Shown here piece by piece: positions 6,727 to 14,769 of a stretch of 23,407 nucleotides of DNA. Source of the DNA: an uncultured Neomegalonema sp. Its GTDB lineage: Bacteria > Pseudomonadota > Alphaproteobacteria > Rhodobacterales > Rhodobacteraceae. The stretch covers positions 1-23,407 of the forward strand of contig CALGNW010000086.1 of NCBI GenBank assembly GCA_937958345.1, written 5' to 3'. The notes under the pieces were generated by a model. That model was not told where the DNA came from and searched no databases. It was given only the letters and a program-made list of their open reading frames with translations. The position numbers and the translations under genes were made by a program. Within the stretch, counting starts at the first letter, position 1. Each line of letters begins with the position of its first letter.

Positions 6727-7971
6727 ATGCTGGCTATATTTCGCAGTTCGTGGGCGCTGTTTCTTGGTATCGGCCTGCTGATGGTCGGCAACAGCATGCA
6801 GGGCACGCTGCTGGGTATCCGCGGCGGTCTCGAGAACTTTAACCCGACCGTCATGGGTTTTGTCATGGCGGCATATTTTATCGGGTTTCTTGGCGGATCG
6901 TGGCTGACACCCAGTCTGATCCGCAATGTCGGCCATGTTCGGGTGTTTGCCGCGCTGGCCTCGCTGATTTCTGCGGCCTTTATCATCTATGCGGTGTTCG
7001 TGAACCCGTGGGCGTGGGCGCTGATGCGTCTGATCGTCGGGTTCGGGTTTTCGGGTGTTTATGTGGTGGCCGAAAGCTGGGTCAACAATGCCGCGGATAA
7101 TGAACATCGGGGGCAGGCGCTTTCGGCGTACATGATCGTGCAGATGTTCGGGATCGTTATCGGGCAGGCCTTGATCAACCTGTCGAGCCCCGGCGGGTAT
7201 GATCTGTTTATCCTCATGTCCGTGCTGGTTTCTGTTTCTTTCGCACCGATCCTGTTGAGCGCGGCCCCTGCGCCGGTTTCGGATGCGAGCGAGCGGATGT
7301 CGATATCCGAGCTGTTCAAGTCCTCACCGCTCGGGTGTGTCGGGTCGATGCTGCTGGGCGGGATTTTCTCGGCTCTGTTCGGGATGGCCGTTGTCTATGC
7401 CGGCGAGCTGGAATTTTCGATAGAAACGACGTCTGCTTTCGTTTCGTCAATCTACATTGGCGGTATGCTGATGCAGTACCCGATCGGTTGGGCTTCGGAT
7501 CGTATGGATCGACGCCGGGTCATTATGATCGTCACACTTCTGGGGACGGCCGCGTGTGTTCTGGGCATTGTCGGCGCGCCGTCGAAGCCCGCGCTGTTTG
7601 TTTCCGCGTTTATTCTCGGCGGGGTTGCCAACCCGCTTTATAGTTTGCTGATTGCGCACACGAACGACTTTTTGCCCCCCTCTAAAATGGCATCAGCCAG
7701 CAGCGGGCTGGTGTTTCTGAACGGATTGGGTGCGATGTTCGGACCGGTGACGGTCGGGTATATGATGCAGGTGTTCGGGCCGAACGGGTTCTTTTTGTTC
7801 AATGCGATTCTATGTGCTGTTATCTCGGCCTATGCGGCGTACCGGATGACCCAGCGCGCGGCGGCAAACCCCGAGGATACCGGAACCTATGTTCCGGTTC
7901 CGGCGCGGTCGCTGGTCGGTGCGGAAGTGGCCGCTGAGATATATTCTGACGAGGTAACCGAGAATGAGTGA
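6727..7971 (+). CDS. MFS transporter, YcaD-like
   Basis: A 414-aa integral inner-membrane protein with about 12 hydrophobic segments, of the major facilitator superfamily. The pattern after the first helix (GIRGGLENF, then MAAYFIGFLGGSWL, RNVGHVRVFAALAS) and YVVAESWVNN followed by RGQALSAYMI matches the YcaD-like subgroup, whose substrate is not established. A second-half loop WASDRMDRRRVI is the expected MFS loop between helices. The ATG at 6727 is chosen because it precedes the first membrane helix and has AGG at 6717-6719; a longer reading from 6634 would start inside the terminator. The stop overlaps the next gene by 8 bases (ATGAGTGA), so the two are translated together. Confidence 0.9.
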   Translation: MLAIFRSSWALFLGIGLLMVGNSMQGTLLGIRGGLENFNPTVMGFVMAAYFIGFLGGSWLTPSLIRNVGHVRVFAALASLISAAFIIYAVFVNPWAWALMRLIVGFGFSGVYVVAESWVNNAADNEHRGQALSAYMIVQMFGIVIGQALINLSSPGGYDLFILMSVLVSVSFAPILLSAAPAPVSDASERMSISELFKSSPLGCVGSMLLGGIFSALFGMAVVYAGELEFSIETTSAFVSSIYIGGMLMQYPIGWASDRMDRRRVIMIVTLLGTAACVLGIVGAPSKPALFVSAFILGGVANPLYSLLIAHTNDFLPPSKMASASSGLVFLNGLGAMFGPVTVGYMMQVFGPNGFFLFNAILCAVISAYAAYRMTQRAAANPEDTGTYVPVPARSLVGAEVAAEIYSDEVTENE

Positions 7972-8527
7972 CGCTCAGGCAGTCCTTGATTTCTGGCTGA
8001 ATGACGTCGGTCCGCAGGGCTGGTACGTCGCGGCGGATGATGTTGATGCGCAGATCGGCGCGCGGTTCGGTGCGCTGTGCAATCGGGCCATTGCCGGAGA
8101 ATTGAGCGATTGGACGGATGCGCCGGCATCGACGCTGGCGCTGTTGATTTTACTCGATCAGTTTCCGCGAAACCTGCATCGGGGAAAGGCGGAGGCATTC
8201 GCCGGTGATGCAGTGGCACGCGAGGTGGCGCGGGTGGCTGTGGGCCGGAATGACGATTTGGAAATTGCAGAGCCGGGCCGTCAGTTCTTCTACTTGCCTT
8301 TCGAGCATTCCGAGAGCCTTGCCGATCAGGATTGGTCGGTTGCCCTGTTCGAAACGCGCATGACAACGATCAGCGATGAAACCATGTGGCATGTCGAGCA
8401 GCACCGCGAGGTGATCCGCAAGTTTGCCCGTTTTCCTTTCCGCAACAAGGCTTTGGGCCGTACAGATACGCCGGAGGAGGCGGCCTTTATGGCGGCGGGC
8501 GGGTACACACCCGGCCTAAAACTATAA
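7964..8527 (+). CDS. DUF924 family protein
   Basis: A 187-aa soluble, alpha-helical (TPR-like) protein of the DUF924 family, whose function is unknown. Visible family motifs are VLDFWLNDVGPQGWY at the N-terminus, LLILLDQFPRNLHRG, FFYLPFEHSESLADQ, and HREVIRKFARFPFRN with the C-terminal AFMAAGGYTPG. It overlaps the MFS transporter gene and probably has no promoter of its own. The overlap suggests coexpression but says nothing about the role. Confidence 0.93.
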   Translation: MSDAQAVLDFWLNDVGPQGWYVAADDVDAQIGARFGALCNRAIAGELSDWTDAPASTLALLILLDQFPRNLHRGKAEAFAGDAVAREVARVAVGRNDDLEIAEPGRQFFYLPFEHSESLADQDWSVALFETRMTTISDETMWHVEQHREVIRKFARFPFRNKALGRTDTPEEAAFMAAGGYTPGLKL

Positions 8528-8591
8528 GTTGTATTGCGGTAATTTCGCTACCGTAGTAATTCTGACGCCCTTATGTGCCGGAGGGTAGACT

Positions 8592-9689
8592 ATGAAAATT
8601 GACGGGGTTCCTTATCGTTCGATCTGGCCCAGTGCGGACGGTGAAGCGGTCGAGATCATTGATCAGACTTTCCTGCCTTTCACATTCCAAATCAAAAAGT
8701 TGCTAACCTGCGCGGATGCTGCGGAGGCGATCAGTGTTATGCGTGTGCGCGGTGCGCCGCTGATCGGTGTGACCGCAGCCTATGGCATGGCGCTGGCCAT
8801 GCGGGCGGACCCTTGCGATGCGGCCCTGCAGGCGGCGTTTGATACGCTGATCGCCACGCGGCCCACTGCGGTTAATTTGCGCTGGGCGTTGGAGGATATG
8901 CGCGTCCGTCTCATGCCGCTTACTGCCGGGGAGCGTTTTGCTGCGGCCTATGCGCGGGCGGGTGAAATCGCGGACGAGGATGTTGAGATCAACCGGCGGA
9001 TCGGCGAGCATGGGCTGCCGCTGTTGCAGGAGGTGGCCGAGCGTAAGGGCCGCGTGAATGTTTTGACCCACTGCAACGCGGGCTGGATTGCGACAACCGA
9101 TTGGGGGACGGCAACCTCGCCGATTTATCAGGCGCATAATGCGGGTATTGATGTGCATGTCTGGGTTGATGAGACGCGGCCCCGCAATCAGGGGGCATTT
9201 CTGACGGCTTGGGAACTGCACCAGCACGGCGTTCCGCACACCGTTATCGTTGATAATGCGGGCGGGCATCTGATGCAGCATGGCGAGGTCGATCTGGTTA
9301 TGACCGGCACAGACCGCGTCGCTGCGAATGGTGATGTTTGCAATAAGATCGGCACATATCTCAAGGCGCTTGCAGCGCAGGACAATGACGTTCCGTTTTA
9401 TGTATGTCTGCCGAGTCCGACGATTGACTGGCGGATTGATGACGGCGTGCGCGACATTCCAATCGAGGAGCGCGACGGAGCGGAGGTGACTCATTTGGCG
9501 GCGCTGATGGACGACGGGTCTGTCGAGCCAGCACGCGTTGTCTCGACCGGATCGCGGGTCGCTAACCCTGCATTTGATGTCACGCCGGCGCGGCTGGTGA
9601 CGGGGCTGATTACCGAGCGGGGTATCGCCGAGGCTTCGCCCCAGGGCCTGAAGGCGATGTTCGGCGCAGAACGCGACGCCGCCGAATAG
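8592..9689 (+). CDS. mtnA: S-methyl-5-thioribose-1-phosphate isomerase
   Basis: MtnA converts 5-methylthioribose 1-phosphate to 5-methylthioribulose 1-phosphate in the salvage of methylthioadenosine. The protein has 365 aa. Family landmarks are RVRGAPLIG (51-59), the catalytic cysteine C161 in LTHCNAGW, VDETRPRNQGAFLTAWEL, and the catalytic aspartate D241 in GTDRVAANGDVCNKIGT. Residues around ATTDWGTATSPIYQAH differ from the enteric/Bacillus type and resemble the Rhodospirillum-type branch, which feeds MTA shunts rather than the classic methionine salvage pathway. GGAG at 8580-8583 supports the start. No other mtn gene is adjacent, so the downstream fate of the product is not shown here. Confidence 0.92.
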   Translation: MKIDGVPYRSIWPSADGEAVEIIDQTFLPFTFQIKKLLTCADAAEAISVMRVRGAPLIGVTAAYGMALAMRADPCDAALQAAFDTLIATRPTAVNLRWALEDMRVRLMPLTAGERFAAAYARAGEIADEDVEINRRIGEHGLPLLQEVAERKGRVNVLTHCNAGWIATTDWGTATSPIYQAHNAGIDVHVWVDETRPRNQGAFLTAWELHQHGVPHTVIVDNAGGHLMQHGEVDLVMTGTDRVAANGDVCNKIGTYLKALAAQDNDVPFYVCLPSPTIDWRIDDGVRDIPIEERDGAEVTHLAALMDDGSVEPARVVSTGSRVANPAFDVTPARLVTGLITERGIAEASPQGLKAMFGAERDAAE

Positions 9690-9761
9690 CCGCTCCTCCC
9701 GTGATTGTGTGAGCAATCTCCGATTTCGACCCTATATTGGGAAGGAGAAGGAGAAAGCATC

Positions 9762-10229
9762 ATGTTCAAACGATTTCTTGCCCCTGCGATCCTGTCCCTT
9801 GCCGTGTTCGGTGCAGCGCCGATGACCGCGATGGCCGGCCCCTTTGAGACGCTGGAAAAATCAACGGATAAGGGCGTTTCCGCCGCTGTTGATTCGTTTT
9901 TGTCCGTCCTGAGCCGCAAGGGCGCGACTGTCTTTGCCGTGGTTGAGCATGCGAAGGGCGCGGAAAAGGTCGGGATGGAGATGAAACCGGCGACGCTGGT
10001 TATCTTCGGCAATCCGAAACTGGGGACGCCCCTGATGCTGGAATCGGCATCGATTGGCATTGATCTGCCGATGAAGGCGCTGTTTTTGGAGGGCGAGGAC
10101 GGGAAAACGCAGGTTTTATATACCGATATCAAACTGGTTGCCCTGCGGCACGGGATTGACCCGGAGGGTCCGGCAGTTCAGAAAGTCGCGAACGCTCTTG
10201 AAGGGCTGACCAATGCCGCGACGAAATAG
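9762..10229 (+). CDS. Secreted DUF302 domain protein
   Basis: A 155-aa protein with a signal peptide (about residues 1-24, ending AMA/GP), followed by a DUF302 domain. The domain is recognised by KGATVFAVVEHA, MKPATLVIFGNPKLGTPLM and the later strand YTDIKLVALRHGI. DUF302 is a small alpha/beta fold of unknown function; here it would be periplasmic. The purine-rich AAGGAGAAGGAG (9742-9753) ahead of the ATG at 9762 gives a good RBS; a start at 9705 would bury this signal. lipA begins 3 bases after its stop, so the two are almost certainly cotranscribed. Confidence 0.9.
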   Translation: MFKRFLAPAILSLAVFGAAPMTAMAGPFETLEKSTDKGVSAAVDSFLSVLSRKGATVFAVVEHAKGAEKVGMEMKPATLVIFGNPKLGTPLMLESASIGIDLPMKALFLEGEDGKTQVLYTDIKLVALRHGIDPEGPAVQKVANALEGLTNAATK

Positions 10230-10232
10230 GCC

Positions 10233-11177
10233 ATGACTCAGGAAACCGCGCCCCCGCGCCTTCGCCATCCAGAGAAGGCGCACCGCAAAGACAACGAATC
10301 CGTGGCCAAGCCGTCGTGGATTCGCGTTCGTGCGCCGAGCTCGGAGGGCTATCGGAACACGCGCGCGGTTATCGAGGAACACGGCCTGTCTACAGTCTGC
10401 CAGGAGGCGGGTTGTCCGAATGTCGGGGAGTGCTGGTCGCAGGGTCACGCGACGATGATGATTATGGGCGAGACCTGTACGCGGGCTTGTTCGTTTTGCA
10501 ATGTCGCAACGGGGCGTCCCGACGCGCTTGATCCGTTTGAACCGGCAAAGGTGGCGGATGCCGTCGCCAAGCTGGGCCTCGAACATGTTGTGATTACGTC
10601 TGTTGACCGTGATGATCTGGATGACGGAGGGGCGGAACATATTGCCCAGACCATCCGTGCGGTCCGGCGCAAGCGTCCCGAGGCGACCATCGAAGTTCTG
10701 ACGCCCGATTTTCTGCGTAAGGACAGGGCCGTTGATCTGGTTGTCAGGGCGCGGCCCGATGTCTTCAATCACAACCTTGAAACAGTTCCCGGCCTTTACC
10801 CCGAGGTGAGGCCCGGCGCGCGGTATTTTCATTCGCTGCGCCTGTTGCAGCAGGTCAAAGAGCAGGACCCGGCGATGTTCACCAAATCCGGCATTATGGT
10901 CGGAATGGGAGAAACCCGTTTGCAGGTGCATCAGGTGATGGACGACATGCGGGCTGCGGATGTGGATTTTCTGACCATCGGTCAGTATTTGCAGCCGACG
11001 AAAAAGCACTATCCCGTGCGGGAATACATCACCCCCGAGGCGTTTGAAGCCTATGAAAAGGCGGCTTATTCCAAGGGATTTCTGATGGTTTCCGCCACGC
11101 CGCTGACCCGCTCATCCTACCATGCGGGGGATGATTTCCGGCGGTTGCGCGCGGCGCGTTTTTCCTCGAACGGATAA
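10233..11177 (+). CDS. lipA: Lipoyl synthase
   Basis: Radical-SAM enzyme that inserts two sulfurs into protein-bound octanoyl groups to give lipoyl-PDH, OGDH and GcvH. The length is 314 aa. Both clusters are present: the auxiliary cluster cysteines C56, C61 and C67 (CQEAGCPNVGEC) and the radical-SAM triad C82, C86 and C89 (CTRACSFC). The C-terminal RSSYHAGDDF supplies the serine that ligates the auxiliary cluster. Other family signatures are VITSVDRDDLDDGGA and FNHNLETVPGLY. It follows the DUF302 gene after 3 bases and precedes the COQ10-like gene by 8 bases; lipA next to a COQ10/RatA-like gene is a standard alphaproteobacterial pair. Confidence 0.98.
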   Translation: MTQETAPPRLRHPEKAHRKDNESVAKPSWIRVRAPSSEGYRNTRAVIEEHGLSTVCQEAGCPNVGECWSQGHATMMIMGETCTRACSFCNVATGRPDALDPFEPAKVADAVAKLGLEHVVITSVDRDDLDDGGAEHIAQTIRAVRRKRPEATIEVLTPDFLRKDRAVDLVVRARPDVFNHNLETVPGLYPEVRPGARYFHSLRLLQQVKEQDPAMFTKSGIMVGMGETRLQVHQVMDDMRAADVDFLTIGQYLQPTKKHYPVREYITPEAFEAYEKAAYSKGFLMVSATPLTRSSYHAGDDFRRLRAARFSSNG

Positions 11178-11185
11178 TTCTTCCT

Positions 11186-11653
11186 ATGACTGCCCATTCC
11201 GAACGGCGGCGCGTGCCGTATTCTCCGCAGCAGATGTTCGATCTGGTCTCCGATGTGGGCGCGTATCCGGCGTTCATTCCGTGGATCAGCGGCGCGCGCA
11301 TTCGGAAGAAATCCGGTTCACCGGAAGAGGGTGAGACGTTCGAGGCGGATCTGGTGATCTCGTTTAAGGTGTTCCGTGAAAGTTATACCTCACTGGTGCA
11401 AACGCATCCGGCGTCTGAGAGTGGCGTTGCGCGGATAGACGTTGAAGCGATAAGCGGACCCTTCAACAAGCTGGTTACGCGCTATGCCTTTCATCCTGTC
11501 GAGGGCGGCGCGTGTGATATGGCATTCGATGTGGATTTTGCGTTCCGCAGCCGACTGATGCAGCGCGCGGCAGGCGCGGCATTCGATATCGCGATGCGCC
11601 GCGTCGCCGGGGCCTTTGAGGATCGGGCGAAGGATTTATACGGCGCGGCCTAG
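11186..11653 (+). CDS. COQ10/RatA-like START-domain protein
   Basis: A 155-aa single-domain START/polyketide-cyclase protein of the COQ10 family. Eukaryotic and alphaproteobacterial members bind ubiquinone and support its use in respiration; the gammaproteobacterial RatA has been described as a ribosome-association toxin, so names in databases vary. The N-terminal VPYSPQQMFDLVSDVGAYPAF and PWISGARI, and the C-terminal MAFDVDFAFRSRLMQ, are typical. It is 8 bases downstream of lipA and in the same operon. The ubiquinone-binding role is preferred because of the alphaproteobacterial context. Confidence 0.92.
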   Translation: MTAHSERRRVPYSPQQMFDLVSDVGAYPAFIPWISGARIRKKSGSPEEGETFEADLVISFKVFRESYTSLVQTHPASESGVARIDVEAISGPFNKLVTRYAFHPVEGGACDMAFDVDFAFRSRLMQRAAGAAFDIAMRRVAGAFEDRAKDLYGAA

Positions 11654-11723
11654 GTCGGTGCAGATTGCAGCGGCGTAAAGTGCATTCACGAAAAATGGAT
11701 GCCGATTTTCCTGCGGAAAACCT

Positions 11724-12716
11724 CTAAACGGATGGTGTGCCGCCCAGTTCATCGTCGATGAATTGCTGAACGATGCTGTCAAAATCTGTGTCTGCCTGCA
11801 TGCCGAGTGCGAGGGCCTTCTTCGGATTGAACTCGACCGCCCATCCCGCGACGATCTGCTCGACCGTCTTGTCGATTTCATAATCGACCAGATCCAGCGC
11901 CGCCTGTCCGCCCTTCCGTTCGAGCGAGTCGATCATATCGGCTACGGTGACCGTTATGCCCGGCAGGTTGAAACAGCGGTTTTGCCCGAGGTCTTCGGCT
12001 TTCAATTCAGCCGTGCGCAACAGGTTGGCGATCACGGCGCGCGGCGAGGACAGCCAGCCCTTTGTCGCGGCGGGGTCCACGGGGCACATGGCCGGTTCGC
12101 CCTGTAAAGGTTCGCGGATAATCGACGAAAAGAAAGACGAGGCGGCAGCGTTCGGCTTGCCGGGCCGGACGACGACGGTGGGCAGGCGGACGCCGCGCCC
12201 GTCGATAAAGCCGCGTCGGGAATAGTCGTTCAACAGCAGTTCCCCGATGACTTTTTGGCTGCCATAGCTGGTCTGCGGATTGGTGTTGGTCCAGTCTTCA
12301 ATCGGTTGCGGAACCTCTCCGCCATAGGATGCGACGGAGGACGAATAGATAATCACAGGCTTATTCGCCGCTGCGCGCGTCGATTCAAAAAGGTTGAGCG
12401 TGCCGAAAAAATTAGTGCGCAGGCCCGAAATGAAATCCGCCTCCGCCTGACCGCTGACGACCGCAGCGAGGTGAAAGATGACGTCCCATCCCTTTGCGAT
12501 CAGCGTGTCGACAGCGTTACGATCGGCAATGTCGAGGGCATGACTGCTGACCCCGAACGACGCCTTGGGCGTTGCCGCTTTGCCGACATCTGCGAGGCCG
12601 AGGTGTTTGATCGCCCCGCCCCTCAACGTGCCGCGTTCGGCCAGCTCGGCGGCCAGTTTTGATCCGATGAAGCCGCCGCCGCCCAGTATCAGTATCCGCA
12701 CTGTCTTGCCTTTCAT
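11724..12716 (-). CDS. denD: NAD-dependent epimerase/dehydrogenase, DenD-like (D-erythronate dehydrogenase family)
   Basis: Extended SDR protein of about 330 aa. The Rossmann motif LGGGGFIGSK is at residues 11-20 and the catalytic YxxxK is Y151-K155 (TSYGSQK). HLAAVVSGQAEADF, LNDYSRRGF, LPTVVVRPGKPNAAASSF and WLSSPRAV are characteristic of the DenD branch, whose studied members oxidise D-erythronate at C2. The start is not certain: the ATG at 12716 is the conservative choice, but a GTG at 12701 preceded by AAAGG would give the family-typical N-terminus MRILILGGGGFIG. A GC-rich hairpin lies just upstream. It is 54 bp downstream of the FAH-family gene on the same strand and probably in its operon, so its true substrate may be a sugar acid of that pathway. 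Confidence 0.82.
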   Translation of the reverse strand: MKGKTVRILILGGGGFIGSKLAAELAERGTLRGGAIKHLGLADVGKAATPKASFGVSSHALDIADRNAVDTLIAKGWDVIFHLAAVVSGQAEADFISGLRTNFFGTLNLFESTRAAANKPVIIYSSSVASYGGEVPQPIEDWTNTNPQTSYGSQKVIGELLLNDYSRRGFIDGRGVRLPTVVVRPGKPNAAASSFFSSIIREPLQGEPAMCPVDPAATKGWLSSPRAVIANLLRTAELKAEDLGQNRCFNLPGITVTVADMIDSLERKGGQAALDLVDYEIDKTVEQIVAGWAVEFNPKKALALGMQADTDFDSIVQQFIDDELGGTPSV

Positions 12717-12717
12717 C

Positions 12718-12741
12718 GCGGGCCGTTTGCACACGGCCCGC
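12718..12741. other. GC-rich hairpin between the FAH gene and denD
   Basis: A perfect 9-bp inverted repeat (GCGGGCCGT 12718-12726 with ACGGCCCGC 12733-12741, 6-base loop) lies immediately ahead of the denD ATG on the - strand. There is no T-run behind it, so it is not a classical terminator; it could reduce or pace translation or transcription of denD relative to the upstream gene. Confidence 0.5.
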
Positions 12742-12770
12742 TCGTAATAAATTTAGGGGCTCATTCGCGT

Positions 12771-13619
12771 TTATCCGCTGAACGCGACGACCTCGGATCG
12801 TTGTGCGCCGAGGCCTTCGACTTCGACTTCGACAATGTCGCCGGGGACGAGCCAGCCGGGAGGGGTCATTCCCATTGCGACACCTTCCGGTGTGCCCGTT
12901 GCAATGACATCACCAACGCGCAGTTTCATAAACTGGCTCATATAGCTGATGATGAAGGGGACCGAAAAAATCATGTCGGACGTGTTTGAATCCTGACGCG
13001 TCTCGCCATTTACTTTTGTCGTAACACGCAGGTTCATAACGTCGCCCGCCTCGTCAGCCGTGACAAGTTGCGGTCCAAGCGGCCCGAAGCCGGGGGCGGA
13101 TTTACCCTTGCCCCACAACCCGCCGCGTGCGGTCTGGAAGGTGCGTTCGGACACGTCGTTGATTGTGCAATAGCCGGTGACGTAATCCAGTGCCTCGGCC
13201 TCGGACACATAGGAACACTCGCGCCCGATAACGATGCCGAGCTCGACCTCGTAATCCAACTTGTCGGAATTCTTCGGCACCGGGATTGGGTCGAACGGAC
13301 CGGACAGAGCCGATGTTGCCTTCCAGAAGAGGATCGGTTCTTCGGGAATTTTCGCGCCTGTTTCTTTGGCGTGATTGACGTAATTGAGGCCGACGCAGTG
13401 AAAGTTCGGCACATCTGCGAGACAGGCGGCAATCCGGCCACCCTCGGGGATAACCGGCAGGTTGCCGAGGTCGGAATTGCGGATCGCATCCATTGTTTCG
13501 AGCGAGAGGCTGTTACCGGACAGATTGCCGACCAGCCCCGAAATATCGCGCATGGTTCCGTCGCTGTGTACAACAACCGGTTTCGCTTCGCCTTCTGGTC
13601 CAACCCGCATCAAACGCAT
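12771..13619 (-). CDS. Fumarylacetoacetate hydrolase (FAH) family protein, probable 2,4-diketo-3-deoxy-sugar-acid hydrolase
   Basis: A 282-aa FAH-fold enzyme. Members cleave or hydrate 2-keto acids and diketo acids with a divalent metal. The metal-binding residues are visible as E124 and E126 (KLDYEVELGIVIG) and D155 (TINDVSERTFQ). Also present are CVGLNYVNHAKETG, the insert GKGKSAPGFGPLGP and the C-terminal IATGTPEGVAMGMTPP. FAH enzymes with this profile include the hydrolases acting on 2,4-diketo-3-deoxy-fuconate, -rhamnonate or -pentonates, and the matching keto-deoxy acid dehydrogenase type is encoded at 18325-19065. Ureidoglycolate lyase and 2-hydroxyhepta-diene-dioate isomerase are the alternatives for this superfamily. 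It heads an operon with denD. A second in-frame ATG lies three codons in. Confidence 0.85.
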   Translation of the reverse strand: MRLMRVGPEGEAKPVVVHSDGTMRDISGLVGNLSGNSLSLETMDAIRNSDLGNLPVIPEGGRIAACLADVPNFHCVGLNYVNHAKETGAKIPEEPILFWKATSALSGPFDPIPVPKNSDKLDYEVELGIVIGRECSYVSEAEALDYVTGYCTINDVSERTFQTARGGLWGKGKSAPGFGPLGPQLVTADEAGDVMNLRVTTKVNGETRQDSNTSDMIFSVPFIISYMSQFMKLRVGDVIATGTPEGVAMGMTPPGWLVPGDIVEVEVEGLGAQRSEVVAFSG

Positions 13620-13763
13620 GTCTCAGTTATCCTATAAAGTTGCTTTGGGACTTCTTACAGCGTCTTGTTGGCCGTAGCCATGCCTTTGAGTCCAATGACG
13701 GGCGTAAGGCGCGTATTTCGTGGCAGTTTTCAGGAAATCGCTTTAGGGTTTAAGCGACACTGA

Positions 13764-14720
13764 ATGGCAGACCGGCGGGCAATGGCAGACATCGACTCGG
13801 ATTCCGGTTATTCAATAGCGGTCGCGCGGGCGCTGTACCGGTTCATTTGGCGGAATTCATCCCGACTGCAAATTCTGACGTGCGGCGTGGCATTGCTGAC
13901 GCTGCCACTGACGCTCGCGCCGATCGAGTTGCAGCGACGGATTATTGATGATGCGATTGGCGGGCAGGCCGTTGACCTGCTGCTGACCCTTGTCGTGATT
14001 TACGCGGCGGTGGTTCTGGCTCAGCAGATCGTGAAATTCGTCTACAACACCCTGCGGGGCAGGACAGCCGAGCATCTGTGCCGCATCATGCGTGAACGGC
14101 TTATCAGCACACCGACGGATGAGGATGTCGATGACGGCACGGTTGTTTCGATGCTGACCGGCGAAGTCGAACCCGTTGGTGGGTTTGGCGGAGATGCCTA
14201 TGCGCAGGTCGTGACAGAGGGCGGCGTTCTGCTGACGATATTTGCGTATATGCTCTACACTGAATTTTGGCTTGCGGTCATTGCGCTGGTTGCTTTTCTG
14301 CCTCAGGCATTGGCGACACCTTTGGTGCAGGATCGCATAAACGAACAGTCCGCCAAACGCATTGCCGAGATACGTTCAATCGGCAGCGATGTACTGGAAG
14401 CCAAAGACGGTGACGGCGCGAGCGAAGAACGCGCGCTGGAACGGACGGGCACGATCTTCGATATACGGATGCTGATTTTCAGACTGAAATTCGGTCTGAA
14501 AGCCCTGCTGAATTTGCTTGATCATCTGGCTGACCTCGCGGTTCTCGGTGCCGGCGGGTATATGGTGATAAACGGTCAGACCGAGGTCGGAGTCGTGGTG
14601 GCGTTTTTGTCGGGGCTGTCGCAGTTGCGCAGTCCGTGGCGGACGCTGGTGTCATACTTCCGGGTTTCATCGGACGCACAGTTGCGCTTCAAACTTTTGA
14701 AGCAACGCATATCGCTGTAG
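13764..14720 (+). CDS. ABC-exporter transmembrane domain protein lacking an ATPase domain
   Basis: A 318-aa membrane protein with about six hydrophobic segments (near residues 36-54, 70-90, 148-165, 168-186, 244-268 and 274-285). The layout and the end GLSQLRSPWRTLVSYFR resemble the ABC_membrane domain of type-IV half-transporters, stopping where the linker to the nucleotide-binding domain would begin. No Walker A, signature or Walker B motif is present, and only 49 bp separate the stop from the converging dehydratase gene, so the ATPase domain is absent rather than out of frame. It may pair with an ATPase encoded elsewhere, or do something other than transport. The start is ambiguous: ATGGCAGAC occurs at both 13764 and 13782, neither with a strong RBS. 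Confidence 0.75.
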   Translation: MADRRAMADIDSDSGYSIAVARALYRFIWRNSSRLQILTCGVALLTLPLTLAPIELQRRIIDDAIGGQAVDLLLTLVVIYAAVVLAQQIVKFVYNTLRGRTAEHLCRIMRERLISTPTDEDVDDGTVVSMLTGEVEPVGGFGGDAYAQVVTEGGVLLTIFAYMLYTEFWLAVIALVAFLPQALATPLVQDRINEQSAKRIAEIRSIGSDVLEAKDGDGASEERALERTGTIFDIRMLIFRLKFGLKALLNLLDHLADLAVLGAGGYMVINGQTEVGVVVAFLSGLSQLRSPWRTLVSYFRVSSDAQLRFKLLKQRISL

Positions 14721-14725
14721 ATAAA

Positions 14726-14763
14726 GACCGGACGGGCAATAGCGGGCCGCATCCGGTCGTTTA
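14726..14763. terminator. Possible bidirectional terminator between converging genes
   Basis: A perfect 7-bp stem (GACCGGA 14726-14732 with TCCGGTC 14752-14758) flanked by AAA on the left and GTTTAGTTT on the right lies between two converging stops. The 19-base loop and short T-runs make it weak. Confidence 0.4.
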
Positions 14764-14769
14764 GTTTCC

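Noticed and set aside
8703..9716. 337-codon open frame on the - strand
   Set aside because: It lies wholly across mtnA, which has clear catalytic motifs; the antisense product resembles no family.
10116..11009. 297-codon open frame on the - strand
   Set aside because: It is antisense to lipA, whose Fe-S cysteines are all in place.
11706..11720. TTTTCC-TGC-GGAAAA hairpin between converging genes as a terminator
   Set aside because: The stem is short, AT-rich with a 3-base loop, and has no T-run after it on either strand.
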